NCBI GenBank assembly: GCA_900548895.1
Contig: URLZ01000003.1
Span: forward strand, 1 to 64,000
DNA length: 64,000 nucleotides
DNA from: an uncultured Akkermansia sp.
Lineage (GTDB): Bacteria; Verrucomicrobiota; Verrucomicrobiia; Verrucomicrobiales; Akkermansiaceae
Direction: 5' to 3'
This document shows positions 1 through 8,156 of this stretch, piece by piece. Every line of letters begins with the position of its first letter. Position 1 is the stretch's first letter. The notes below the pieces were generated by a model. It saw only the letters and a program-made list of their open reading frames with translations, had not been told where the DNA came from and made no database searches. The position numbers and the translations under genes are program-made.

Positions 1-409
1 CCGGCGTTTCGGCAGCGGGAGCGGCAGGAGCAGCCGGCGTTTCGGCAGCGGGAGCTGCGGGAACGGTGCTCTCAGCCGGAGCGGGGGCAGCGGGGACGGT
101 GCTCTCGGGCGCCACGGCCTCTTCGACCTTCTCCTTGCCTGTGAGTCGGGTCTCGCTCTTGGCGTGCTGGGCGTTGATGAGGACGCCGAGCGTGAAGCAG
201 AGAATCATGAAGAGGCTGCCGAAGAGAACGGTGGCTTTCTTGAGCACGTCCGTGGTCTGCGCGCCGAAGACCTGATCCGTCATCTGCGAGCCGAAGGCGG
301 CGCCGAGGCCTTCCTGCTTCGGACGCTGCATGAGCACGACGAGCAGCAGCAGGGCGCAGTCGATGAGGAGGAAGGCGAAGACGATGTAGACGGAGATGTT
401 GAGGAGCAT
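1..409 (-). CDS. secG: SecG, preprotein translocase subunit (partial, runs off left edge)
   Basis: SecG is the small accessory subunit of the SecYEG export channel in the inner membrane. Reading from the ATG at 409 gives a first membrane helix (about residues 5-27), the family segment RPKQEGLGAAFGS, and a second helix (about 62-80). This two-helix layout is typical of SecG. A long Ala/Pro/Glu-rich tail with repeated AAETPAAP blocks follows and has no stop before base 1. The tail is longer than in E. coli SecG (110 residues). The gene lies 50 bases downstream of panD on the same strand and probably shares its promoter. Confidence 0.85.
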   Translation of the reverse strand, partial: MLLNISVYIVFAFLLIDCALLLLVVLMQRPKQEGLGAAFGSQMTDQVFGAQTTDVLKKATVLFGSLFMILCFTLGVLINAQHAKSETRLTGKEKVEEAVAPESTVPAAPAPAESTVPAAPAAETPAAPAAPAAETP

Positions 410-459
410 GGCGGAATTGTAGCGGATGATGAGCGGTTTGTAAAGCTTTCAGGCCTCGT

Positions 460-798
460 TCAGGCGATGATTTCGTTGAGTTCGTTGCAGATGATGCGCT
501 TGGGGACGATGGGCTTGTCGTCGAGTGCGAAGCTCATGATGACGACGCGCTCGCCCTGCTTGATGAGGTGCGCCGCTCCGCCGTTGATGATGATCTGCCC
601 GGTGCCGGGAGGACCGACGAGGACGTAGGTTTCAAAGCGGTTGCCCGTGGTGACGGAGGCGACGAGGACTTTTTCGCCGGGCCACAGGCCGCTGGCTTCG
701 ACGAGATCCTGGGGAATTTCAATGCTGCCTTCGTATTCGACGTCGCCTCGGGTGACCATGGCGCGATGAATTTTGGACTTGAGCTGTGAGACGAGCAT
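460..798 (-). CDS. panD: Aspartate 1-decarboxylase (PanD)
   Basis: PanD is the pyruvoyl-dependent decarboxylase that makes beta-alanine from aspartate for pantothenate and coenzyme A synthesis. The 112-residue length is close to the usual 120. The self-cleavage site is visible as EGSIEIP, with cleavage expected between G24 and S25 to create the pyruvoyl group. The segments RGDVEYEGS, NGAAH-like NGGAAH and IIMSF-like VVIMSF match the family. A promoter with ideal spacing lies just upstream at 820-848. The other pantothenate genes are not in the window. Confidence 0.93.
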   Translation of the reverse strand: MLVSQLKSKIHRAMVTRGDVEYEGSIEIPQDLVEASGLWPGEKVLVASVTTGNRFETYVLVGPPGTGQIIINGGAAHLIKQGERVVIMSFALDDKPIVPKRIICNELNEIIA

Positions 799-819
799 GG
801 CTTGAGTGGTGGGCGAGCT

Positions 820-848
820 ATCAAACTACTTTTAGCCGCAAAGGTCAA
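820..848 (-). promoter_or_regulatory. Sigma70-type promoter for panD(-secG)
   Basis: On the minus strand TTGACC (848-843) and TTTGAT (825-820) are separated by 17 bases. Transcription would start near 813, leaving about 15 bases before the panD ATG. Confidence 0.6.
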
Positions 849-1109
849 GCTTAATCATGAAAATTTGTGCCATCAGGTAGGGGGCGAGCCCGTCGGGCGC
901 TGCTGGAGGGCGCGGCAGTGTCCTCTCTCGCCATTGGCGCTCTCTCAACCGAATCCCAAGCGGGCACCCAACCGTGCGCCGTCCGTCTGCCGCCGCCGGC
1001 TTGCGTGCGTCGGCTTGGGTGCTCAGATGGCGCGCTCAGGTTGGGCGCGGGTTCGCGGTGGCGGGCGTCGTTGCGGCTCGAGGTCGTTGCGGCGCGGGAT
1101 GGGGCGCGG
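849..1109. other. Intergenic stretch with no gene seen
   Basis: Between the panD promoter and the nth stop codon I see no convincing frame on either strand, no tRNA-like fold and no T-run terminator. It is GC-rich sequence of unknown role. Confidence 0.5.
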
Positions 1110-1730
1110 TCAGGCGATGCCGAGCCGCGAGCAGATGGAGCAGGGGGGCTTGCAGCCGCGCGCGGGGCAGTAGGCCCGGCCCCAGAGGACGAGGCGCAGG
1201 TGGAGCTCGCCCCAGAGTTTTTTCGCAAAGGTTTTTTTGAGGTCGGCTTCGACGGCTTCGACGCTGTTGCCGCGGCTGAGTTTCCAGCGGCGGGCGAGGC
1301 GGTAGATGTGCGTGTCGACGGGGAAGGCGGGGTGGCCGAAGGCCTGGTTCATGACGACGCTGGCGGTTTTGTGGCCGACGCCGGGCAGGGCTTCGAGCTC
1401 TTCAAAGCTGTCGGGAACTTGTCCGCCGTGTTTCTCGACGAGGATTTTCGCGGTGGCGACGAGGCGCTTGGCCTTGGTCTCGGTGAGCCCGCAGGTGGCG
1501 ATGTATTCGCGCACCTGCTGCCAGCTCATGGCGGCCATGGCTTCAGGGGTCGGGGCCGCGGCGAAGAGGGCCGGGGTGACGAGGTTGACGCGCGCGTCGG
1601 TGCACTGGGCCGAGAGCATGACGGCGACGAGCAGGGTGAAGGCGTCGCGGTGATGCAGCGGGACTTCCGGGTGGGGGAAGGCCCGCTGCAGTTCTTCGCA
1701 GACGATGGCGGCGCGCTGGGCTCGCGTCAT
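1110..1730 (-). CDS. nth: Endonuclease III (DNA glycosylase/AP lyase)
   Basis: Endonuclease III removes oxidised pyrimidines from DNA and nicks the abasic site during base excision repair. The helix-hairpin-helix LPGVGHKTA contains the catalytic lysine K121, and FPVDTH contains the catalytic aspartate D139. At 206 residues it is near the family length. The C-terminal iron-sulfur cysteines are present as four residues (C188, C193, C197, C200), but their spacing (x4, x3, x2) differs from the E. coli pattern x6, x2, x5. It follows a small lipoprotein gene by 18 bases, so the two are probably co-transcribed. Confidence 0.93.
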   Translation of the reverse strand: MTRAQRAAIVCEELQRAFPHPEVPLHHRDAFTLLVAVMLSAQCTDARVNLVTPALFAAAPTPEAMAAMSWQQVREYIATCGLTETKAKRLVATAKILVEKHGGQVPDSFEELEALPGVGHKTASVVMNQAFGHPAFPVDTHIYRLARRWKLSRGNSVEAVEADLKKTFAKKLWGELHLRLVLWGRAYCPARGCKPPCSICSRLGIA

Positions 1731-1748
1731 GGCGGTGGGGTGCCGGAC

Positions 1749-1949
1749 TCAGCGGCGCGGGGTGCTGAAGGGCAGCAGGGCGTCGCTCTCGTGCTGGCTG
1801 CCGCGGTTCCAGGATTTGAGGGATTTGTTCGCTTCATCGGGGCCGACGGCGGGGCGCTGCCCCGGGGGCACGGGGGGAAGGCTGTGCTGGCAGGAGGGCA
1901 GCAGGACGGCGGCGGCAAGGATGGTGATGAGGCTGAAGGCGCTTTTCAT
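1749..1949 (-). CDS. Small predicted lipoprotein (66 aa)
   Basis: The protein begins MKSAFSLITILAAAVLLPSC, a short hydrophobic signal ending in a lipobox-like LPSC with C20 as the expected lipidated cysteine. The remaining 46 residues are Pro/Ser/Asn-rich and polar, with no recognised domain. It lies 18 bases upstream of nth and downstream of the coiled-coil pair. Its size and composition suggest a surface-anchored peptide of unknown role. No clear ribosome binding site is visible. I rate the coding call as likely but not certain. Confidence 0.6.
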   Translation of the reverse strand: MKSAFSLITILAAAVLLPSCQHSLPPVPPGQRPAVGPDEANKSLKSWNRGSQHESDALLPFSTPRR

Positions 1950-2071
1950 GTGAGGGTGTTGCGTGGTGAAGATGTTGTGGGGTGAAGAGAGAGGTGTGTG
2001 GTGAAGAGGGAAGGGGAAAAGGGAGCAGGAGCAAAGCGAAGCGCTCGATTCCGCGGGGAGGCGGAGATGAA

Positions 2072-2110
2072 GCGCCGCTGAGCCCTTCCGTATGCAGGAC
2101 TCAGCGGCGC
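2072..2110 (-). terminator. Hairpin after the coiled-coil operon
   Basis: A perfect 11-bp inverted repeat (2072-2082 and 2100-2110) lies about 40 bases after the stop at 2151. The following minus-strand bases are TTCATCTCC, so the U-run is weak. It may be a terminator or a 3'-end stabiliser. Confidence 0.4.
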
Positions 2111-2150
2111 CGGCACGGGTGCAGCACGGGGCTGCGCTGCGCGATCTGCG

Positions 2151-3035
2151 TCAGCTGCCGAGCGGTTTCTCGCGGAAGACGCGGTCGCCGACTTCGAGGC
2201 TCACGCCGGCCGGCATGGAGTCGGGGTCATACTCGGCGATGACGACGTTGTTGGCGCTGATGTTGACGATGCGCAGGCGGGCGATCTTGACGCCGTCGCG
2301 CTTGACGATGACGGGGGTGGTGTCACCGGCAACCAGACCGCTGTTCTCGGGAACGCGGAAGACGACGAACTTCCAGTTCGTGTTGACGGCGCTGATGGTG
2401 AACTCGTCGTCGTTCTTGCAGTAGTTATCGAAGAACTCTTCGTTGATGGCGGCGATCTTGTTCAGGTCGACCATCTGGCCGGAGACTTTTTCAATGGCCG
2501 CCGTGCGCAGCACCTGCTTCTCGGCGTATTCGGCCTTGCGCTGGGTGTTGATTTCGGACTGTTCCTGCACGAGGTTCTTGAGCTTCTCCATGGTCTCGAC
2601 GAGGCCGCTGGCGTCTTCCCAGTCGCCCGGGATCTGCGTCTTGATCTTCTCGCAGAGCGCCGTGATCTTCTCGTTCATTTCCTGAACTTTTTTCTCGGCG
2701 GCGGCGAGTTCGTCCTGCTTGGAGGCCAGCTCGCTCTTCTTGTTCTCGAGCTCGCTCTTGGAGCGGTTGCGCTGCTCGCGGTCGAGGATCATTTTGTCGA
2801 GAGCTTTCGCGGCGCGGTCAAGGGCTTCCTTGCGGGCGGAGGAGATGGGCTCGCTCTCGCTGGCGACGTCGCTGAGGGTCTTGCGAAGGCCGGTGGCGCC
2901 GATGCTCGAGGTCGAGTCTCCGCCGTGCGCGGCGATGAGCAGCTTCATGATTTTCTGCTGCTCGAGTGAGTAATACACGCCTGCACAGCCGACGGCCAGC
3001 ACCAGAAGGGCAATGATGAGATGAGAGATTTTCAT
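2151..3035 (-). CDS. Membrane-anchored coiled-coil protein A
   Basis: The 294-residue product has one N-terminal membrane helix or uncleaved signal (about residues 5-23). A long Lys/Glu/Gln-rich coiled coil follows (about 70-190), with heptad-like stretches such as KSELENKKSELASKQDEL. The C-terminal beta-rich domain (about 205-290) contains WKFVVFRVPENSGLVAGD and ends in EVGDRVF. It is a paralogue in architecture of the gene 21 bases upstream, and the pair form an operon. The layout recalls MreC-like or flagellar FlgT-like envelope proteins, but I cannot name the family. The function is unknown; an extracytoplasmic structural role is an inference. Confidence 0.8.
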   Translation of the reverse strand: MKISHLIIALLVLAVGCAGVYYSLEQQKIMKLLIAAHGGDSTSSIGATGLRKTLSDVASESEPISSARKEALDRAAKALDKMILDREQRNRSKSELENKKSELASKQDELAAAEKKVQEMNEKITALCEKIKTQIPGDWEDASGLVETMEKLKNLVQEQSEINTQRKAEYAEKQVLRTAAIEKVSGQMVDLNKIAAINEEFFDNYCKNDDEFTISAVNTNWKFVVFRVPENSGLVAGDTTPVIVKRDGVKIARLRIVNISANNVVIAEYDPDSMPAGVSLEVGDRVFREKPLGS

Positions 3036-3056
3036 ACCGAAAGGGGTGGCTGTGGC

Positions 3057-3884
3057 TTAGTTGTTGTTGCGGACGGAGATGACGCGATCGCCGGGCTTGA
3101 CGCTCTCGGCGGTCATCAGTGTGGAGCGGACGACTTCGCCGGCGGCAGCGCGGGTTTCGACGTTCGTGACGTTGATTTCACAGATCTTCACGTCGCCGCG
3201 CATGATGGCGAGGCGCGAGCCGATGACGATGCCCTTGTTGATGCCGGCGTCGAGGCGAACGAAGCCCCAGTTCGGGTCAACGTAGCTCACGCGGCATTCC
3301 AGATCAGGCGGCGAGAGGCGGGCCTGGCGATCCTGAGCGAGTTTCTTCTGCTCGCTGATCTGCGTGCTCAGGCGCTCGCTCTCCGAGGTGAGATCGGCGA
3401 TGGTGCGATCCTCGCGGTCGATGCTGGCGCGCAGTTCGTCGTTTTCACGCAGCAGGTCGGAGATCTTCTGCGTGATGACGTCGAAGTCGAGGTTCGAGGC
3501 ACCCAGCCCCACGAGCTCGGCCGCCTGTTGCGTGTAGTTGGCCAGCTCTTCCTGCAGGGACTGATACTGCTGATCCGCGGTGTCGATCTTCTCCTGCGTG
3601 TCAGCGATCTCCTGCTCGGTTTCCTCGCGCTCGCGGTCGAGGCCGTTCTTCTCATTGACGAGCTGTTCGCTCAGGGTGGAGAAGTGGCGCTCGCGCAGCG
3701 TGGCGTAGGTGCGGACGATTTCGTCGCGCTTCATGTCCCGGGCTCTGCTGATCACGTCGTCATACTGAGTCAGCACCGTCTCGACTTCGCCGCCCTTCAT
3801 GACCATGGCTTCCTGGTTCTTGTAGAAGATCCAAGAGCCGCCCAGGATGAAGACCACGGCGAAGATGATGATGATTTTCCACAT
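3057..3884 (-). CDS. Membrane-anchored coiled-coil protein B
   Basis: From the ATG at 3884 the 275-residue product starts MWKIIIIFAVVFILGG, a single membrane helix. A highly charged coiled coil follows (about residues 55-190, including EREETEQEIADTQEKIDTA) and then a beta domain (WGFVRLDAGINKGIVIGS near 212-230, ending KPGDRVISV). I chose 3884 over farther upstream codons because it puts the hydrophobic helix at the very N-terminus. The C-terminal domain resembles that of the adjacent gene in pattern, suggesting an ancient duplication and possibly a heteromer. No enzyme motif is visible. Confidence 0.8.
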   Translation of the reverse strand: MWKIIIIFAVVFILGGSWIFYKNQEAMVMKGGEVETVLTQYDDVISRARDMKRDEIVRTYATLRERHFSTLSEQLVNEKNGLDREREETEQEIADTQEKIDTADQQYQSLQEELANYTQQAAELVGLGASNLDFDVITQKISDLLRENDELRASIDREDRTIADLTSESERLSTQISEQKKLAQDRQARLSPPDLECRVSYVDPNWGFVRLDAGINKGIVIGSRLAIMRGDVKICEINVTNVETRAAAGEVVRSTLMTAESVKPGDRVISVRNNN

Positions 3885-3918
3885 GGTGTAAGTTGAAATG
3901 CAACTGTTCGCTATTAGT

Positions 3919-3949
3919 TCTATACTAGAATGGCTCGCTTGGCAATCAA
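3919..3949 (-). promoter_or_regulatory. Possible promoter for the coiled-coil operon
   Basis: TTGATT (3949-3944) and TATAGA (3924-3919) are 19 bases apart on the minus strand. An overlapping TAGTAT box gives a 16-base spacer. The call is tentative because neither has ideal geometry. Confidence 0.35.
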
Positions 3950-4049
3950 AAAAGGGCAGAGCGGGCAATTTTTTTTGCGCGCCGGGTGTCGCTTGGCGTC
4001 TCGGTCTCGGCGTGCGGGGCGCTGCCGTTCTTTCCTGCTCAGAGGCGAG

Positions 4050-4085
4050 ACGGCCCCCGCTCGGGCAGTGCCGGGCAGGGGCCGT
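4050..4085 (-). terminator. Hairpin after pnp
   Basis: An 8-bp inverted repeat (ACGGCCCC at 4050-4057, GGGGCCGT at 4078-4085) lies about 35 bases downstream of the pnp stop. There is no T-run, so it may protect the 3' end rather than terminate. Confidence 0.35.
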
Positions 4086-4119
4086 GGTGAGGCTGCGGTT
4101 TGCAGCCGCTGAGACTCGC

Positions 4120-6282
4120 TTATTCCGCGCTCTCGCCGGCTTCGCGGCGGGCGGCGGCTTCGCGGGCCTTGCGGTCGCGAGCGGCGGCGCGCATGGACAT
4201 CTTCACGCGGCCCTTGTCATCGATGCCGATGCACTTGGCGGTGACGATGTCGCCGACGTGGACGACGTCCTCGGTCTTCTGCGTGCGGCCTTCGGCCAGC
4301 TCAGAGATGTGGATGAGGCCGTCCTTGCCGGGCAGCACTTCCATGAAGGCGCCGAACTCCTTGGTGGAGACGATCTTGCCCTCGTAGGTCTCGCCGACTT
4401 CGATTTCCTTGAACATGCGGTCGATGAGGTAGAGGGCGCGCTCGACGCCTTCCTGACGGTTGCCGTAGATGCGCACGGTGCCGTCTTCCTCGATGTTGAT
4501 GTCGGTGCCGGTCTCGGCCTGAAGGGCCTTGATGTTCTTGCCGCCGGGCCCGATGAGTTCGCCGATGCGATCCTGCGGGATGGTGGTGCTCTCGATGCGC
4601 GGGGCGTTCGGACTCATCTTCTGCGGCTCGGAGATGCAGGCGTTCATCGTGTCGAGCACCTCGAGGCGGCCCTTGCGGGCGAGGTGAATGGCGTCTTCGA
4701 GGATGTAGAGCGGGATGCCGGGCAGCTTGAGGTCGAGCTGGTAGCCGGTGACGCCGACTTCAGAGCCGCAGAGCTTGAAGTCCATGTCGCCGTAAAAGTC
4801 CTCGGAGCCGATGATGTCCAGCAGGGTCTTGTAGCGCTTGGGCTCGCGGTCGCCCGGGTTCTCAAACTCGGTGACGAGGCCGACGGAGATGCCGGAGACG
4901 GGGCGCTTGAGCGGCACGCCGGCGGCCAGCATCGACATCGTGCCGGCGCAGACGCTGGCCATGGAGGTCGAGCCGTTCGACTCCATGATCTCGGAGGAGA
5001 CGCGGATGGCGTAGGGGAACTCTTCCTCGCTCGGAACGACGGGGGCGATGGAGCGCTCGGCGAGGGCGCCGTGGCCGATTTCGCGGCGGTTCTGCCCGCC
5101 GAAGCGGCCGGTGTCACCCACGGAGAAGGGCGGGAAGTTGTAGTGCAGGATGAAGCGCTTCTCGTTGACGGAGCCGGTGTAGTTGTCCATGTACTGGCGT
5201 TCTTCGACGGGGGCGAGGGTCGCAAGGCACATGGACATGGTCTCGCCGCGGGCGAAGAGGGCGGAGCCGTGCACGACGCGCGGCAGGACGTTGACTTCGG
5301 CGGTCAGCGGGCGCAGCTGCTTGATGGCGCGGCCGTCGGCGCGCTTGTCGTGCTCCATGATGGAGATGCGGAAGGCTTTCTTCTGGATGTACTCGAAGAC
5401 CTGCTCGACGTCGAAGTCGGTGGCCTCGGGGTGCGCTTCCTTGATGGCGGCCTCGACTTCGTCGCGCAGGGCGCCGACCTGCTTCTGGCGCTGAATCTTG
5501 TTGGGCGCGTAGATGGCCTCCTCAATGCGGTCGCCGGCGATGCGGTAGCCGATCTCGAGCAGCTCGGGCTTGGCGAGCGTGAGCTCGTACTCGCGCTTGG
5601 GTTTGCCGCAGACGGCGCGCAGCTCTTCCTGGGCGGCGCAGATCTTGGCGACGTTCTCCTGCGCGACGTGCAGGGCGGCGATGAAGTCTTCTTCCGGCAG
5701 CTCCTTGGCGGAGCCTTCGATCATGATGACTTGATCCTTGGTGCCGGCGTAGACGAGGTCGAGGTCGGACTCCAGACGCTGCGAGTTGGTCGGGTTGATG
5801 ACGAACTCGCCGTTGATGCGGCCGACGCGCACGGCGCCGACGGGCTCGGCAAAGGGAAGGTCGGAGATGACGCAGGCGGCGGAGGCGCCGTTGATGCTCA
5901 GGATGTCAGGCTCGTTCTCGCCGTCGGCGGACAGCAGGATGGTGATGACCTGGGTCTCGTAGAAGTAGCCCTTGGGGAACATGGGACGCAGCGGGCGGTC
6001 CGTCATGCGGCAGGTGAGAATTTCCTTCTCGGTCGGGCGCCCCTCGCGCTTGAAGTAGCCGCCCGGGAACATGCCGGCGGCGGCAGCTTTCTCTTTGTAC
6101 TCGACGGAAAGGGGGAAGAAGGTCTGGCCCTCTTTGATTTTCGTGGCGCTGACGACGGTCACAAGGACGGTGGTGTCGCCGCAGCGAACGGTGACGGCCC
6201 CATCGGCCAGGCGGGCAATTTTGCCGGTCTCGATGATGAGGGGACTCGCGCCGACGGCGCAACTAACGGAATGAATACTCAT
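4120..6282 (-). CDS. pnp: Polyribonucleotide nucleotidyltransferase (PNPase)
   Basis: PNPase degrades RNA 3' to 5' using phosphate and is a core part of bacterial mRNA turnover. The 720-residue protein has the full family order: first RNase PH domain, linker helices, second RNase PH domain (with GSEDFYGDMDFK), a KH domain with IGPGGKNIK, and an S1 domain (GKIVSTKEFGAFMEVLPGKDGL) before a basic tail. Length and order are normal. It is not next to rpsO, its usual partner. A strong promoter lies 150 bases upstream and the leader contains a stem-loop, which suggests post-transcriptional autocontrol as in E. coli. Confidence 0.97.
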   Translation of the reverse strand: MSIHSVSCAVGASPLIIETGKIARLADGAVTVRCGDTTVLVTVVSATKIKEGQTFFPLSVEYKEKAAAAGMFPGGYFKREGRPTEKEILTCRMTDRPLRPMFPKGYFYETQVITILLSADGENEPDILSINGASAACVISDLPFAEPVGAVRVGRINGEFVINPTNSQRLESDLDLVYAGTKDQVIMIEGSAKELPEEDFIAALHVAQENVAKICAAQEELRAVCGKPKREYELTLAKPELLEIGYRIAGDRIEEAIYAPNKIQRQKQVGALRDEVEAAIKEAHPEATDFDVEQVFEYIQKKAFRISIMEHDKRADGRAIKQLRPLTAEVNVLPRVVHGSALFARGETMSMCLATLAPVEERQYMDNYTGSVNEKRFILHYNFPPFSVGDTGRFGGQNRREIGHGALAERSIAPVVPSEEEFPYAIRVSSEIMESNGSTSMASVCAGTMSMLAAGVPLKRPVSGISVGLVTEFENPGDREPKRYKTLLDIIGSEDFYGDMDFKLCGSEVGVTGYQLDLKLPGIPLYILEDAIHLARKGRLEVLDTMNACISEPQKMSPNAPRIESTTIPQDRIGELIGPGGKNIKALQAETGTDINIEEDGTVRIYGNRQEGVERALYLIDRMFKEIEVGETYEGKIVSTKEFGAFMEVLPGKDGLIHISELAEGRTQKTEDVVHVGDIVTAKCIGIDDKGRVKMSMRAAARDRKAREAAARREAGESAE

Positions 6283-6429
6283 GTTCGATGTTCTTTCTCT
6301 TCGTGTCGCCGGCTCCGATCGTCACCTCAGAAGCCCGGAGCCGGCAGTTTGCTTCTTCGGCTGCGCGCTCTCCCGCGGGGGAAGTGGCGCGCGTGTTTGC
6401 ACCGCGGCATTCTGTGGCCACGATACACC
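6283..6429 (-). promoter_or_regulatory. pnp 5' leader with perfect stem-loop
   Basis: The predicted leader is about 147 nt. A perfect 10-bp inverted repeat (6308-6317 with 6336-6345) sits about 25 bases before the pnp ATG. E. coli pnp is known to be autoregulated through a leader hairpin; assigning the same role here is an inference. Confidence 0.5.
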
Positions 6430-6435
6430 GCAGGT

Positions 6436-6464
6436 ATTTTACGAACGCGCTGCGCGCTTGGCAA
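6436..6464 (-). promoter_or_regulatory. Promoter for pnp
   Basis: TTGCCA (6464-6459) and TAAAAT (6441-6436) are separated by 17 bases on the minus strand. Confidence 0.65.
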
Positions 6465-6555
6465 GCAAATAATTTGCGCCGAGGGCTTTGCTGACGCTTT
6501 TTGTGAGAATGCGGAGTGCGGACGACGCTCGGCCATCGGATGGTTTCGCGTTTTC

Positions 6556-6584
6556 TTGACGGGGGGCGCCGGCGGGTGTAAAGT
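6556..6584 (+). promoter_or_regulatory. Promoter for radC, giving a leaderless start
   Basis: TTGACG (6556-6561), a 17-base spacer and TAAAGT (6579-6584). Only 7 bases separate the -10 box from the ATG at 6592, so transcription should begin at or next to the start codon. Confidence 0.7.
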
Positions 6585-6591
6585 GTGGGGG

Positions 6592-7452
6592 ATGATGACG
6601 CGCGATGAGTTGGAGCATGATCCCGCCGGGGCGAGCGCTCCTCAATCCGAGTCCGCGGGGGCGGAATCCGTCCGCAGCGGGGCTGCGGGGGAGGAGGCGG
6701 GGACTGCCGCGCCGGGTGCTCACCCGGGGGCTGCTGCCGAGCCGCCTTCCGGCTCGGGGCGTTTGCTCGATTTGCCTTCGGAGGCGCTGCCGCGCGAGAA
6801 GCTGCTGCGCGAGGGGCGGGCGAGCCTTTCGGACGATGAGCTGATTGCGATTTTTTTGCGCACGGGGCTCCAGGGCTGCAATGTGCTGGAGCTGGCGGCG
6901 CGTCTGCGCCGGCAGGCGGGCTCGCTGGCGGCGCTGGGGATGATGGAGGCTCAGGATTTCATGCAGCTGTGCAAGGGGATCGGCCCGGCAAAGGCGGCGA
7001 CGCTGGCGGCGGTGTTCGAGCTGGGCAGCCGCGCGGTGCGCGAGGAGGTACAGCGCCGCCCGCTGACCTCGCCGCGCGAGGTGTATGAGCTGCTCGCGCC
7101 GGATTTGCGCTTTGAGGCGCAGGAGAATTTGGAGCTGCTGATGCTGGATGCGCGCGGTCTGCTGCTGCGCCGCGAGCACATTGCCCGCGGAACGCTGACG
7201 CGCGTGGTGGTGCATCCGCGCGATATTTTCGGGCATGCGGTGCGGCATCGCGCGGCCTCGATTATCATTGCGCACAACCATCCGTCGGGCAATCCGTCGC
7301 CGAGCCGGCAGGATCGCGAGCTGACGACGGCGATTGAGAGCTGTGCGCGCGTGATGATGATTCCGCTGCGCGATCACGTGATCATCGGCTCGCCTTCGTC
7401 CGACGGCACGCCGCCCTATTTCAGCTTCCGCGATCACGGTTTGCTCAGTTGA
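6592..7452 (+). CDS. radC: RadC family JAB1/MPN-domain protein
   Basis: The 286-residue product has a helix-hairpin-helix region (about 65-140) and a C-terminal JAB/MPN domain. The metal-binding signature HNHPSGNPSPSRQD is intact. RadC proteins are widespread; the old link to recombination repair in E. coli was withdrawn and the molecular role is still unclear. The start at 6592 is supported by a promoter 7 bases upstream. The first 57 residues are a Glu/Ala/Gly-rich, probably disordered extension not present in typical RadC (about 225 residues). The TatD-like gene follows on the same strand. Confidence 0.92.
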   Translation: MMTRDELEHDPAGASAPQSESAGAESVRSGAAGEEAGTAAPGAHPGAAAEPPSGSGRLLDLPSEALPREKLLREGRASLSDDELIAIFLRTGLQGCNVLELAARLRRQAGSLAALGMMEAQDFMQLCKGIGPAKAATLAAVFELGSRAVREEVQRRPLTSPREVYELLAPDLRFEAQENLELLMLDARGLLLRREHIARGTLTRVVVHPRDIFGHAVRHRAASIIIAHNHPSGNPSPSRQDRELTTAIESCARVMMIPLRDHVIIGSPSSDGTPPYFSFRDHGLLS

Positions 7453-7529
7453 AGGATGCCCGATTTTGGATGGTGCCCAACTGAATGGTGCCCGGTTGAA
7501 TGACGAGAAGGAAGATGAAGGAGACGGCC

Positions 7530-8156
7530 ATGACGAACACGACGATGAAGGATTATCACACGCATCAGGCGGTGCCTCAAGGGGGCTACCTCTGCTCGGT
7601 GACGCGCGAGGACTGGCCCCGCGTGGCGGAGCAGACGGGGATGACGCCCTGCTTCGGCATTCACCCCCGCTGCGTGGAGGGTGTCGATGCGGCGCAGCTG
7701 GCCTTTGATCTCGATGAGTGGCTGACGCGCTACCCGCAGGCGGATGTCGGCGAGGTGGGGCTGGACGGCACGGACCGCTTCCGCGCGTCGCTGGAGCAGC
7801 AGGAGTTGCTGCTGCGCGTGGAGCTCGGGGCGGCTTTCCGCCACGACCGCATGGCTCACTTGCACGGGGCGGGGGCCTGGGGCCGCCTGCTGGAGTTGCT
7901 GCGCGAGCGCGAGCGGGCGGGGGCGCTGCCCCGCGTGCTGCTGCATGCCTGGGGCGGTTCGCACGAGATGGCGCGCGAGTTTTTGCGCCTCGGGGCGATC
8001 TTTTCGGTGGGGCTGCGCGAGCTGATGCACCCGAAGGCGGCTGAGCGCTACGCGCGGATTCCGGCCGGGCGCCTCTTCCCCGAGTCCGATGACTGCCCGG
8101 AGTCTTGGCCGCGGACGCTGGAGCTGCTCCACGCGCTGCGCCCGGATGTGATCTGA
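7530..8156 (+). CDS. TatD family metal-dependent hydrolase
   Basis: TatD-type enzymes are TIM-barrel metallo-hydrolases, usually 3'-5' DNases. The 208-residue product shows the family motifs in order: DYHTH near the start, CFGIHPR, VGEVGLDG, a central MAHLHGAGAW, LLHAWGGSHE and a terminal FPESDD (usually LETD). It is shorter than the usual 255-265 residues. The ATG at 7530 is preferred because AAGGAGA lies 5 bases upstream; two in-frame ATGs upstream (7500, 7515) lack such a site. It follows radC by 77 bases and may be read with it. The exact substrate is unknown. Confidence 0.82.
   Translation: MTNTTMKDYHTHQAVPQGGYLCSVTREDWPRVAEQTGMTPCFGIHPRCVEGVDAAQLAFDLDEWLTRYPQADVGEVGLDGTDRFRASLEQQELLLRVELGAAFRHDRMAHLHGAGAWGRLLELLRERERAGALPRVLLHAWGGSHEMAREFLRLGAIFSVGLRELMHPKAAERYARIPAGRLFPESDDCPESWPRTLELLHALRPDVI

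Noticed and set aside
6439..7437. A 332-codon minus-strand frame opposite radC
   Set aside because: It is Arg/His/Gln-rich antisense of a gene with an intact MPN motif and its own promoter.
3898..7452. A 1184-codon plus-strand frame running through pnp into radC
   Set aside because: Its first 900 codons mirror pnp on the other strand and have the Asp/Ala/Val/Gly/Leu-rich composition of antisense to a GC-rich gene. Only the final part from 6592 is a real gene (radC).
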